Origin: Siphonodentalium dalli
Taxonomy: Eukaryota; Mollusca; Scaphopoda; Gadilida; Siphonodentaliidae
NCBI GenBank assembly: GCA_032622095.1
Contig: CP136068.1
Span: 2,583,314-2,647,313 of the forward strand
DNA: 64,000 nt
Direction of reading: 5' to 3'
The notes under the pieces were generated by a model. The model was not told the DNA's origin, did no database searches, and was given only the letters and a program-made list of their open reading frames with translations. Position 1 is the stretch's first letter; each line of letters opens with the position of its first letter. The position numbers and the translations under genes are program-made. Shown in pieces: positions 53,896 through 63,969 of this stretch.

Positions 53896-54130
53896 ATTTT
53901 TGCGAAAACGCCATTCCCTTATATATGCGAGTCTCCCATAGGGAGCCTCGCATATAAGAGCATATACTTCGGCCTAACAATATTTACCTTGACCTTGTAA
54001 GCCAGTGCATTCTCTTATATCTGCGAGACTTATGAGAGGCTCCCTATGGGAGACTCACATATATCAGAGAATGCACTGGCACATGATCTTTAATGCTGCA
54101 CCAGCGCAGCTCCCACCATCAAAGGGTAAA
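53896..54130. mobile_element. MITE family C, type II variant, decayed
   Basis: TTTTTGCGAAAACGCCATTC, hairpins with loops CCCATAGGGAG and CCCTATGGGAG, TTACCTTGACCTTGTAAGCC between them, then GCACCAGCGCAGCTCCCACC ATCAAAGGG. Confidence 0.8.
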
Positions 54131-54171
54131 TCAATCAATCAAAGTTTATTCATTAATAAGACAATATGGTG
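54131..54171 (-). mobile_element. Probable non-LTR retrotransposon 3' tail
   Basis: On the minus strand: CTTATTAATGAATAAACTTT GATTGATTGATT, the (GATT)n-type tail of L2/CR1-like elements. Only the tail is seen. Confidence 0.45.
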
Positions 54172-55108
54172 GGGAACCCTAGATATTTTGAATGACACTT
54201 TTAAAGTCAGATATTGACTCATTTTTATCAGCTTTCAAGAGTCAAACCAGGTCTATCTCTTTAAGGTTGCACCGTACTTCCCTTTAATGCGAAGGTAAGA
54301 ACTTGTTGAATTTTTGTTATGTACTATAAATGTGTAGCTCATATCATGCACAATGGACATGTATATTGAGAGTTTCCACACATGTAGATTGCAGCTCATA
54401 AATCTGAATAATGATACTTGCAGGCTTCCATAGATTAATATATCTTGTGAATTCATATAGGGAGATCATAAACATTCAAACCAGTTTTATTCCTTTGAGG
54501 TGATCACAAGACATAATTTGGCATATAACCTAACAGACTTCCTGTAGACAAATCATGGTTGAGAAATCTGAATCTTGATACATGATGATTCGGGCTTCCA
54601 TAGATTGAGATATCTTGTGAATTTTAATAGGAGAGATAATCCTTGGGGATTTATAAATAGTGTGATATCAGAGGGGAACAGATATCTGGGTATTAATTAC
54701 TGGCATCAATGTTACATCTCAAGTACTCACTTCTGTAGTCTGGCTTAATAAAACCATATCGTTCACCATACTGTACCTATGTTAGATCTGTCTGAACAGA
54801 ACATCTTAAATGGAGTACCCACTCCCACAGTTTGGCTCAATCCAATCATATCATTCACTTAGATGCTCTTGAAAACCTGGCTTGAAACACATCTGGAATC
54901 TTGACTCATTTCCTAGGGAAACCTGTGTGGGCCACCCACTCTTGTGGGCATAAATAACGTTCATCTTACATTTGGAGACCATCCTGCATGATGGATTTAG
55001 CTCTATATTACTACATTTAAAATTTCCACACCTTACAAATGTGATAAGTTGGTGGACAATGAATGGTTGCACTGTAAGAACTTAGATAGAAGAGACTACA
55101 ACATTCCC
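54172..55108. repeat. Mostly unassigned; one ~160-bp diverged duplication
   Basis: AATCTGAATMWTGATAC ... GGCTTCCATAGATTRAKATA TCTTGTGAATT occurs at 54404-54470 and 54566-54635. Confidence 0.55.
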
Positions 55109-55289
55109 TCAGTAATGCCCTAAATAATCGACTCCTTAACCACAGCAGAATTATGGGTAAGTTTTCAGGATTTAGTCGGAAATATGGCTTGTTACCATTC
55201 ATCGGAAAGGTGAGAGCTTTCATATGAATGGCAACAAGCCATATTTCCGACTAAATCCTGAAAAATTATTTATTTAGAGCATTACGGTA
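55109..55289. mobile_element. MITE family B, copy 20 (right arm deletion)
   Basis: TCAGTAATGCCC ... CTGAAAAATTATTTATTTAGAGCATTACGG; ~40 bp lost from the right arm. Confidence 0.9.
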
Positions 55290-55617
55290 TTTCTGAAATT
55301 TGACACCTGACATGTCCAACTATTGAAAACTTTGGACAAAGCTGAAAGGGGGGCTTTCTAAAACACTCCCTACCCTTCCCATACAGGCAGCACACTTTAA
55401 TGCTTTATATAGTATGCAAAAATACATATATCTTACTTGCAAAAAAATTTACTTAATTTTTACTGTTATGAGTTACTGTTATTTGGGAAATTTTATCTGT
55501 AAATAAACTTATCTATAAATGCGTGTACCTTTAATTCAGGTATGATATATATATGGTAAGCTCAGTATACCCTATATACGGAATGATTGACGGCTTTCTT
55601 GCTTATTTTATTTCAAC
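55290..55617. other. Unassigned sequence
   Basis: No recognised feature. Confidence 0.4.
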
Positions 55618-55836
55618 TTTCTGACTGATTCTAAAACTGTCTTTACAGCAAGGTGTTCTGCCTATCATTACCTTATGTCAGCCCACAGTGAGCCCCACAG
55701 AGCATTGAGCAGACGACACTCATCAGTACATTCATCTATTTGTTTGGGGATCCATATGGGATAACTTTCTGACTTTCTGACTGATTCTAAAACTGCCTTT
55801 ACAGCAGGGTGTTCTGCCTATCATTAACTTATGTCA
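55618..55836. repeat. 63-bp direct duplication flanking a family D hairpin
   Basis: TTCTGACTGATTCTAAAACT G...TTCTGCCTATCATTAMCTTA TGTCA at 55618-55680 and 55774-55836, nearly identical. Confidence 0.92.
55681..55763. mobile_element. Family D hairpin, copy 4
   Basis: GCCCACAGTGAGCCCC ... TTGGGGATCCATATGGGATA with loop GCATTGAGCAGACGACACTC. Confidence 0.75.
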
Positions 55837-55854
55837 CTTCCGGTGGGCAAGACA

Positions 55855-55918
55855 TGGTACATGTACCTCTTATCATGTCATTGACCGGTACATGTACCTC
55901 TTATCATGTCATTGAGCA
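55855..55918. repeat. 31-bp duplication
   Basis: GGTACATGTACCTCTTATCA TGTCATTGA twice. Confidence 0.9.
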
Positions 55919-56001
55919 TCCCCCATTTACTCATCACACAAAGACATTACACAAATCTACTGCATTCATGCCCGAATCAATATCCCATGGCTCCCAAACA
56001 T

Positions 56002-56149
56002 ATAGTAATGCCCTAATTAATCGACTCCACCATAACCACAGCAGAATTATGGGTAATTTTTCAGGATTTAGTCGGAAATATGGCTTGTTGCCATTCATCG
56101 GAAAGCTCTCACTGTGGTTATGGAGTTGATTAATTAGGAAATTACTGTA
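56002..56149. mobile_element. MITE family B, copy 21 (right arm largely deleted)
   Basis: TA-TAGTAATGCCC ... GTGGTTATGGAGTTGATTAATT ending AAATTACTG-TA. The phrase TATCCCATGGCTCCCAAACATA before it has a diverged copy at 56257-56280. Confidence 0.88.
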
Positions 56150-56509
56150 CTTTCTTACATAGAAGCAGGGGGAACGAAGCGCGGTGAAGATTGGCGTTAC
56201 TTTATAAATGAACGAACAGTGCACCACATAAGCCAACCTCGTTCTCACCCAAATCAATCGCCCTTGACTCCCAAACATACTTTCTGACATAGAAGTTGAT
56301 CATTAATAGTTTTTCGCTTCAGATCTGATTTGGTATTGATTATTGTTGTTACGGGATTGTAGTTAGTAACTAATTTCCACTCAACAAAAGAGTCGAGGAC
56401 TTCGATTAACTGTTCCCTTCATAGAGTTAAATGTTCATCCAATATACTCACACCGGGAGTAAGAGACTGAAACGAAAGCTGCAATTATTGAATTTTTTTT
56501 AAAGGATTT
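56150..56509. other. Unassigned sequence
   Basis: Only the short diverged duplicate noted above. Confidence 0.4.
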
Positions 56510-56873
56510 AAAGGCGACACCAATTTTTAAGTCTGGTTTACGAACACCTCCTACAACCTTTTTTCCATTTCATGAAGAAAAAAAACAAATCCCAATTTTT
56601 TTTACACGCGTACTTATTTTCATGTGCTGTCGCATCCGGTTCTGCTTATGATCATTTACAGATCCATATTTTCATGTATTTCATGACAAGAAATGTCTTG
56701 TTTGGTTCAGAATTTCATACAAAAACCTTTTTTCACAATTTTTGTAAAATTCAACGATTTACTTGATATAAATTGGGGGGACAATTTTTTTTATTTTTAT
56801 TTTTTTCCCTCCTGCATCTACTTTTTTTCTCCCCACATGTTCGTAAACCAGACTTAAAAATTGGTGTCGCCTT
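56510..56873. mobile_element. Non-autonomous DNA transposon with perfect ~36-bp TIRs
   Basis: AAGGCGACACCAATTTTTAA GTCTGGTTTACGAACA at the left is the exact reverse complement of the right end. The interior is T-rich with no supported ORF. Flanking TTA on the left and AGG on the right do not give a clear target duplication. Confidence 0.82.
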
Positions 56874-56884
56874 AGGCAAAATAA

Positions 56885-56962
56885 ATTTAATAGTCTGTTT
56901 TACAAGCCCCATTATGAACCTCTCCTACAACTTAATAGCCTGTTTTACAAACCCCATTATGA
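56885..56962. repeat. ~40-bp direct duplication
   Basis: TAATAGYCTGTTTTACAARC CCCATTATGAA twice, separated by CCTCTCCTACAACT. Confidence 0.88.
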
Positions 56963-57045
56963 ATTTTTGCGAAAACCCTGTGCCAATGAATTTTCTTATA
57001 TATGCGAGTCGACCATAGGTCACCTTCACATATATAAGAGAATAC
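56961..57045. mobile_element. MITE family C, type II fragment
   Basis: ATTTTTGCGAAAACCCTGTG then one degenerate core hairpin, ending in a C run. Confidence 0.8.
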
Positions 57046-57130
57046 ACCCCCCCCATGTTTTTAAAATACTAAGATGTTTCACATGTCAGTAAACATTTAG
57101 ATAAATAATAAAATAACAGTTCCCATTGTA

Positions 57131-57152
57131 GGTGCACAACCCTAACCCTAAC
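57131..57152. repeat. Short telomere-like tract
   Basis: ACCCTAACCCTAACCTTA: two CCCTAA units. Too short to infer more than chance or an old interstitial trace. Confidence 0.4.
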
Positions 57153-57310
57153 CTTAAACCTATTGACCGAAAAATGTAGGAATAAAAGATCTAAGTCGCA
57201 AAAGGGGAATAACTACAAAAAAAAAGTCGGACAGACATCATAATCGCAGGTGCACAGGTTCCACCTTCTTTTCCAGTTTAATGGGAAGAAATACCTAAAC
57301 TTATTTATAT

Positions 57311-57392
57311 ACAGTAATGCCCTAAATAATCGACTCCTTAACCACAGCAGAATTATGGGTAATTTTTCAGACTATTTTATTAAATGTTCGTA
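57311..57392. mobile_element. MITE family B, copy 22, truncated at the N gap
   Basis: TA-CAGTAATGCCC ... GGGTAATTTTTCAG, then non-element bases and the gap. Confidence 0.85.
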
Positions 57393-57492
57393 NNNNNNNN
57401 NNNNNNNNNNNNNNNNNNNNNNNNNNNNNNNNNNNNNNNNNNNNNNNNNNNNNNNNNNNNNNNNNNNNNNNNNNNNNNNNNNNNNNNNNNNN
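57393..57492. other. Assembly gap (100 N)
   Basis: Exactly 100 N. Confidence 0.98.
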
Positions 57493-57671
57493 GCTAATGC
57501 TTTATAAACAGAAAGCCATCATGCCTTAATGCCTGCTAATATTTTATCTAGAGTGACCAGGGGTGCTGTATAATGTACAAAAGTCAGAAGAAAATTCCAT
57601 CGCCCTCCACAAGAATGTTTCATCTACAAAAATAACTCAATTTGATATTATGAGAGCTTTCAAAAATCTAG

Positions 57672-57945
57672 CACTTTCATGTCGGGAGCTGCACTGGTGC
57701 AGCATTATTAAAAGATTCTGTGCTAGTGCATTCTCTTATATATATACACTACCAAGATATATACTCAGTGTAGTGTTGTCGCACCAGGGGACCTGTGTTA
57801 CAAGGTCGAGGTAAATATTGTTGGGCCAATGTATTCTCTTATATATATGAGGCTCCCTATGGGAGACTCGCATACATGTATATAAGAGAATACATTGGCA
57901 CATGGTTTTCGTAAAATTTAAGGAAGCTCCAGTCATGAAAGGGCT
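57672..57945. mobile_element. piggyBac-like MITE family C, type II variant
   Basis: CTTTCATGTCGGGAGCTGCA CTGGTGCAGCATTA ... GCTCCAGTCATGAAAGGG. First hairpin rearranged, second intact with loop CCCTATGGGAG. Terminal TTAA lost. Confidence 0.82.
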
Positions 57946-58270
57946 GGAATCCGCTGGATATCATAATTCTTTCTAATAATTTCCATTTCACGCAGTTTCA
58001 TGTGATTATAACCATTTAAAAACTCAATTTTTTTACCCTTTGTGATATATGTGTATTTTCATGATGAAAAATTACATGAGTCCCATTGATTAATTTTTAG
58101 TGATGTTAAGATAATTACATGTGTAATAATAAGCTCAACTAACATAATATAACAGTGGGTTGTTAAACTTATCAGAACATGCCCAAAAATGTTTGTAGTA
58201 TGTTCATCTGCCTGTTGTCTGCTTTATATTATCTGAACATCCCGACAATTGAATGGTAGATCACTCTAAT
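57946..58270. other. Unassigned sequence
   Basis: No recognised feature. Confidence 0.4.
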
Positions 58271-58489
58271 ACAGTAATGCCCTAAATAATCAACTCTTTA
58301 TATCCACATCAGAATTATGGGTAAATTTTCAGGATTTAGTCGGAAATATGGCTTGTTGCCATTCATCGGAAAGCTCTCGGGGGAGAGCTTTCCGAAGAAT
58401 GGCAATAAGCCATATTTCCGACTAAATCCTGAAAAATTACCCATAATTCTGCTGTGGTTAAGGAGTCGATTATTTATAGCATTACTGCA
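58271..58489. mobile_element. MITE family B, copy 23 (full length)
   Basis: TA-CAGTAATGCCC ... TAGCATTACTG; the loop ends GGGGGAGAGC. Confidence 0.92.
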
Positions 58490-58705
58490 TAACGTTTAGT
58501 AGTGGTTATGCTTGTGTGGTTTTGTTTGTTTTAGTTTATGTCATTTCATCCACTATGACATATCACGATATTGTCAGTTTTACAGTGGGGGGGGGGGGGG
58601 GGAAAGACTGCGCAGACGATTAATTTCACTGGGAAATTAAGCCACTGCACATAGATACTACCGACCCCAGAAATCAACTGACAACCTTGCCCAGATACAT
58701 GTACA

Positions 58706-59570
58706 TGCTTCTCCGTTTCTGGATGGCTTATTTGTACATGTACATGTATGTTGTTGGAAAGTGGACTGGCTTCTCCGTTTCAGATGGCTTAAATGTATGT
58801 TGTCGGAATTCAAAATGTCTTCTACATGTATGTTACTGGATGGCTTACATGTATGTTATCGGAAATTGAACCGCTTCTACATTTCTGGATGGCTTATTTA
58901 TACCTGTATGTTGTCGGAAATTGAACCGGCTTCTCCATTTCTGGATGTCTTATTTGTACATGTATGTTGTCGGAAATTGAACTGCAGCTTCTCCAATTCA
59001 GATGGCTTACATGTATGTTGTCAGAATTCAAAATGTCTTCTACTTGTATGTTACTGGATGGCTGACATGTATGTTATCGGAAATTGAACCGCGGATTCTC
59101 AGTTTCTGGATGGCTTATTTGTACATGTATGTTGTCGGATATTGAACCGGCTTCTCCATTTCTGGATGGCTTATTTGTACATGTATGTTGTCGGAAATTG
59201 AACCGCGGCTTCTCCATTTCTGGATGGCTTATTTGTACATGTATGTTGTCGGAAATTGAACCGCGGCTTCTCCATTTCTGGATGGCTTATTTGTACATGT
59301 ATGTTGTCGGAAATTGAACCGCGGATTCTCAGTTTCTGGATGGCTTATTTGTACATGTATGTTGTCGGATATTGAACCGGCTTCTACATTTCTGGATGGC
59401 TTATTTGTACATGTACATGTATGTTGTCGGAAATTCAACCGGCTTCTCCATTTCTGGATGGCTTATTTGTACCTGTATGTTATCGGAAATTGAACTGGCT
59501 TCTCCAATTCAGATGGCTTACATGTATGTTGTCAGAATTCAAACCGGCTTCTCCATTACTTGATGGCTTA
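58706..59570. repeat. ~57-bp satellite, ~15 variable copies
   Basis: GGCTTCTCCATTTCTGGATG, GCTTATTTGTACATGTATGT, TGTCGGAAATTGAACC. Subtypes with AATTCAGATGGCTTACATG and ACTGGATGGCTKACATG form a longer alternating pattern. No genuine gene despite several 60-108 aa frames. Confidence 0.94.
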
Positions 59571-59746
59571 TGTTGGCCTAAAGGTGCCATGCACCTTATC
59601 CAACTGAGCCAGGTTAAAGTAGGTCACGGAAGAATGACCCTATAATTCATCTCATCAGGGTCATAAATGTCTAGAACATGAGCACTGGTTATGCTCTATA
59701 AACAGCATCAGACTGTAAGTCTATAGATGTCTTATCGAGATCGCTT

Positions 59747-59840
59747 CAAGTCTGTAAATAGTGTGTCTGTCATTTGCAGAATGAGGTCCCGGCCCAGAGG
59801 GTGAATTTAGTGATACAATCCTGCACAATAACCAGTCATT
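59747..59840. mobile_element. Family E fragment (left end)
   Basis: CAAGTCTGTAAATAGTGTGT, GAATGAGGTCCCGGCCCAGA GGGTGAATTTAGTGA; stops before the inner hairpin closes. Confidence 0.8.
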
Positions 59841-59858
59841 AGGACACTGGGGTCAATA

Positions 59859-60256
59859 TTAACCCTTTACCCAACAAAACGGCCAAAACCGGCCAAATAA
59901 AGCTTCAACAGCCTAAAATATCTTCGGTCTGTCTCAATAGAACCATACAAATATGGATATCATTGGAACGGCTCCTTGACCACATTGTGATAGTTACAGT
60001 TATGCCCTGTGCCAATGCATTCTCTTATATATGCGAGTCGACCATAGGTCGCCTCGCATATATAAGAGAATGCATTGGCCTAAAACAAACTTTTTTTAAC
60101 ACTTTTTACCATTTTTTCTTACATTCTTTAACAATTTTATAATTTTTAATGTGTTAAGCCAATGCATTCTCTTATATATGCGAGGCGACCTATGGTCGAC
60201 TCGCATATATAAGAGAATGCATTGGCACAGGGCCCTTCTGGTGGGTAAAGGGTTAA
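59859..60256. mobile_element. piggyBac-like MITE family C, type I, full copy 6
   Basis: TTAA-CCCTTTACCCAACA ... GGTGGGTAAAGGG-TTAA, same layout as 20051. Confidence 0.92.
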
Positions 60257-60289
60257 ATAGAGAATAAGAGAGTGGGAATTACAAGGGAA

Positions 60290-60545
60290 TTATGTATAGC
60301 AACAATGCACCATCATCACAGACAACCATCAAAAACAATAAATTCTCATTAGGTCACCAGAGGTGATTAATAAATAGCAATATAAAGCAAGCGGGGGGGG
60401 GGGGGGGGGGGGGGGGGGGCATGACTTATATGCATCCAGCCATAATGTATTCCAACAATAGCACACATCATCAGAGACAACCATCAAAAACAATAAATAC
60501 TCGTTAGGTCACCAGAGGCAAATAATAAAGTGTGATATAAAGTGT
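60290..60545. repeat. ~165-bp direct duplication with a poly-G run between
   Basis: CATCATCACAGACAACCATC AAAAACAATAAATWCTCRTT AGGTCACCAGAGG at about 60311-60366 and 60467-60520; ~28 G at 60392-60419. Confidence 0.88.
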
Positions 60546-60657
60546 TATTGCACACAGAGATCAAAGCAGTCTGATTAATCGGTCGCACTGACATGAATTC
60601 CATGTTGATTCTTGTTCCATTTATGCGGCTTACTGATAGATATTCATGATTAACCAT

Positions 60658-60873
60658 ACAGTAATGCCCTAAGTAATCGAATCCTAACACAGCAGAATTA
60701 TGGGTAACTTTTCAGGATTTAGTCGGAAATATGGCTTGTTGCAATTCATCGGAAAGCTCCCCCCGAGAGCTCTCCGATGAATGGCAACAAGCCATATTTC
60801 CGACTAAATCCTGAAAAGTTACCCCCATAATTCTGCTGTGTTTAAGGAGTCGATTTCTTAGGCCATTACTGTA
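60658..60873. mobile_element. MITE family B, copy 24 (full length)
   Basis: TA-CAGTAATGCCC ... GGCCATTACTG-TA; abuts the family F fragment that follows. Confidence 0.92.
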
Positions 60874-60876
60874 TAT

Positions 60877-61215
60877 GGCCGAAAAACAAAAAAACTTCTC
60901 TGTTTCCGATAACATCAGGATAATTTTCCAGACAGGCAGCCAGGGATTTTTTAACAAGTTTTCAGCTGTAAGCGATATAATAGTGTAGTCACGGTCCAAT
61001 GGAATATGGTAGATCAATGTGTATTGAAAATGAGCCAAGCATTGGATAAAAACATGCTGTCCCTTGAATTCATTCACTCTGCAGTAAGATTTTAATCCCA
61101 ACGTTGAGCTTAATAACGGACTTATTTTTGCTTTTGGGATTGGAAAAAACGATAAATATTCACATTGACACTCTAACAATTAACTATCGACTAGCCTTTT
61201 GGAGAAAATAAAAAA
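60877..61215 (-). mobile_element. Family F fragment, inverted relative to 18.4 kb
   Basis: GGCCGAAAAACAAAAAAACT, TCTGTTTCCGATAACATC and AATTTTCCAGACAGGCAG, then the reverse complement of 18460-18684. The nested pearl-like insert of the other copy is absent; CGATATAATAGTGTAGTCAC is continuous here. Confidence 0.8.
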
Positions 61216-62095
61216 AAAAAATTCTGAGTATGATGATATCAAACATGCGTATATCAGAGGTCCGCTTATAAATGTCAAAGCAACGAGATTTATAAGTTAC
61301 GAGATTTATAAGTTACGGTAAACAAAGCCTTATTTTCCAGAGAATTTAGGTTTATCCTGCGATCAAAAATGTATGTAAACAATATATTAACTCATTACCA
61401 CTCTGACCGCAGCTGACTACAACCCCCAGGTTACTTTGACGTTGTGACGTTAAAAACTCAGCACACCTTGCCACGGCGACGTAATTTACGTCCCATTTCC
61501 TCAGAGATTTTGACGATTTAGTCGGCTTTAGCATGTTTTTACCTCAGTTCTGTGATCGCTGTCATTCTAATTTCTAAATTCTAGAAATGGCCTTTCGTGG
61601 TTTTGCTATTTAGTATTTGTTCAGAATTTGTTGTTTCAAACAACCAATTGAATAGACTGTGCCACATTTCCATAATGTCACAATTCCAAGTTTAAATGTT
61701 AAAATGTTGCAACAGTTATCAAAAGCAATCATCGTTTTTATTATTTTTTAACAAATGTACTTTCGAGCATGGTAAGCTGTGAATGGAATAAAATGTTCTG
61801 ATTGGATAGAATATACTTCAACTGCATACTTATTTCTTATTGAATACACAATTAGGTTTGGCCTTTTGATTTTAAAGACTAATTTCAGGGTTATGGGACG
61901 GTGGCATTTTCAAAGCTCTGTGTTGATTTTACATGAGGTTTATATAGTCATTTGTAGTGATGCAATATCAGCCCACTGTATCGAAAATCAATAACCGCAT
62001 GACTTTATGGAGCTACATTATCACAACTCATCTTGATTGGGCTCATTTGAAATGGTGCTGCATTAATAGGGAACAAGTTATAGCAGTTAACCCAG
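61216..62095. other. Unassigned sequence
   Basis: GAGATTTATAAGTTAC is duplicated at 61280-61318. CGTAATTTACG palindrome at 61480. Otherwise nothing recognised. Confidence 0.4.
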
Positions 62096-62124
62096 GCAAA
62101 CCCAGGTATAGTGTGTCTGTGTTA

Positions 62125-62290
62125 TACGGTATATAGGTAGTACCCACCCGCCACCCCATCCATAGTATCTTATGCGCCGCAGGCGCTTGTATATAGGTAG
62201 TACCCACCCACAACCCCATCCCGCCACCCATAGGTATTGTACCCACCCACCACCCCATCCCGCCACCCATAGTATATAGTATATAGGTTA
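62125..62290. repeat. Imperfect tandem repeat
   Basis: GTATATAGGTAGTACCCACC CRCMACCCCATCC, then CCACCCATAG-type units. Confidence 0.88.
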
Positions 62291-62295
62291 ACCCA

Positions 62296-62535
62296 CAAGC
62301 CTTGAAATAGTGTCTGTCATTTACAGAATGAGGTCCCCAGATGGTGAATTTAGTGATGCTATCCCGCATAGCGGGCTAGCATCACCAAATTCGCACTCTG
62401 AGAACCTCATTCTGCTGAGGTGTAAGCAGAATGAGGTCCCCAGAGGGTGAATTTGGTGATAGCGGGCTAGCATCACTAAATTCTCCCTCTGGGGACCTCA
62501 TTCTGCAAACGACAGACACACTATTTCAAGGCTTG
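62296..62535. mobile_element. Family E foldback, short form (240 bp)
   Basis: CAAGCCTTGAAATAGTGTCT ... AGACACACTATTTCAAGGCT TG. The two inner hairpins are joined without the ~200-bp middle. Confidence 0.88.
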
Positions 62536-62964
62536 CAAGCCCAGGTATAGTATGTCTGTCATTTACAGAATGAGGTCCCCAGAGGGTAAATTTAGTGACT
62601 CTATCCTGCACAGCAGCCTAGCGTCACCAAATTCATCAATCTGCTTTGGCCTCAACTGCTACATTGGCAGACCTAAGACCAGATTGAAGTTCCCCATTTG
62701 AAGTTGGTGAAGTTCACCAATTAGTCACCACGATTATGCAATTTATCTTCTGCAAATTAGGGGATATAGAAACTGAACATAATGTAAAAAGTAACTAAAG
62801 TAATGTTAATTTGAGATTATAGATACTTCCCAGAAGATGAGGCCTTAGCAGAATGATGTCCCCAGACGGTGAATTTGGTGATGCTAGCCCACTGTGCTGG
62901 ATAGCATCACTAAATTCACCCTCTGGGGACCTCATTCTGCAAATGACAGACTATTTGCAGGCTG
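62536..62964. mobile_element. Family E foldback, long form
   Basis: CAAGCCCAGGTATAGTATGT ... AGACTATTTGCAGGCTGG. The middle carries the usual GTAACTAAAGTAATGTTAAT block. It begins at the very base where the previous E copy ends. Confidence 0.88.
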
Positions 62965-63010
62965 GATAAGAATGGTCCTCTTCTTGCCTATACTATAAGG
63001 ATATTGAGGT

Positions 63011-63226
63011 ACAGTAATTCCATAAGTAATCGACTCTTTAACTACAGCAGAATTATGGGTAACTTTTCAGGATTTAGTCGGAAATATGGCTTGTTGCCAT
63101 TCATCAGAAAGCTCTCGGCGAGAGCTTTCCGGTGAATGGCAACAAGCCATATTTCCGACTAAATCCTGAAAAGTTACCCATCATTCTGCTGTAGTTAAAG
63201 AGTCGATTACTTAGGGCATTACTGTA
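63011..63226. mobile_element. MITE family B, copy 25 (full length)
   Basis: TA-CAGTAATTCCATAAGTAATC ... GGGCATTACTG-TA; loop GCTCTCGGCGAGAGC. Confidence 0.93.
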
Positions 63227-63431
63227 ATATTATCAGATGGCAGGCAGATAAACAGTTTACACCCTTTGGTTTCCCACACTTTGATTCACACTCAATTTCC
63301 TTCACAAAGTGATAAGTTCCACCACATTTACTGTAGAAACCACACTCCTTATTTCTGTCCATTCAGTTATCACAGTAATTTACTTTATAAATTATCACTT
63401 TAGAAAATTCACATCATATTTCCGGGTTGTA

Positions 63432-63955
63432 AATATTTAAGGTTGTGCAGAGGTGACCCATTCTTTAAGGTTGTACAGAGGTGACCCATTCTTTATAAAT
63501 TCACATCATAGTTCCGGGTTGTAAATATTTAAGGTTGTGCCGAGGTGACCCATTCTTCAAGGTTGTGCGGAGGTGACCCATTCTTCAAGGTTGTGCGGAG
63601 GTGACCCATTCCTTAAGGTTGTGTGGAGGTGACCCATTCTTTAAGGTTGTGCGGAGATGACCCATTCTTTAAGGTTGTGCGGAGGTGACCCATTCTTTAA
63701 GATTGTGCGGAGGTGACCCATTCTTTAAGGTTGTGCGGAGGTGACCCATTCTTTAAGGTTGTGCGGAGGTGACCCATTCTTCAAGGTTGTGCGGAGGTGA
63801 CCCATTCTTCAAGGTTGTGCGGAGGTGACCCATTCTTCAAGGTTGTGCTGAGGTGACCCATTCTTCAAGGTTGTGCTGAGGTGACCCATTCTTTAAGGTT
63901 GTGCTGAGGTGACCCATTCTTTAAGGTTTGTGCGGAGGTGACCCATTCTTTCACC
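63432..63955. repeat. 28-bp satellite, ~18 copies
   Basis: AAGGTTGTGCGGAGGTGACC CATTCTTT. The first part has a longer unit including ATAAATTCACATCATATTTC CGGGTTGTAAATATTT. Confidence 0.95.
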
Positions 63956-63969
63956 CTTACAGAAACAGG

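Noticed and set aside
57131-57152. Interstitial telomere
   Set aside because: Only two CCCTAA units plus a decayed third; too short to call.
58687-59645. Several 60-108 aa frames rich in Cys and Tyr
   Set aside because: ~57-bp satellite with shifting frames.
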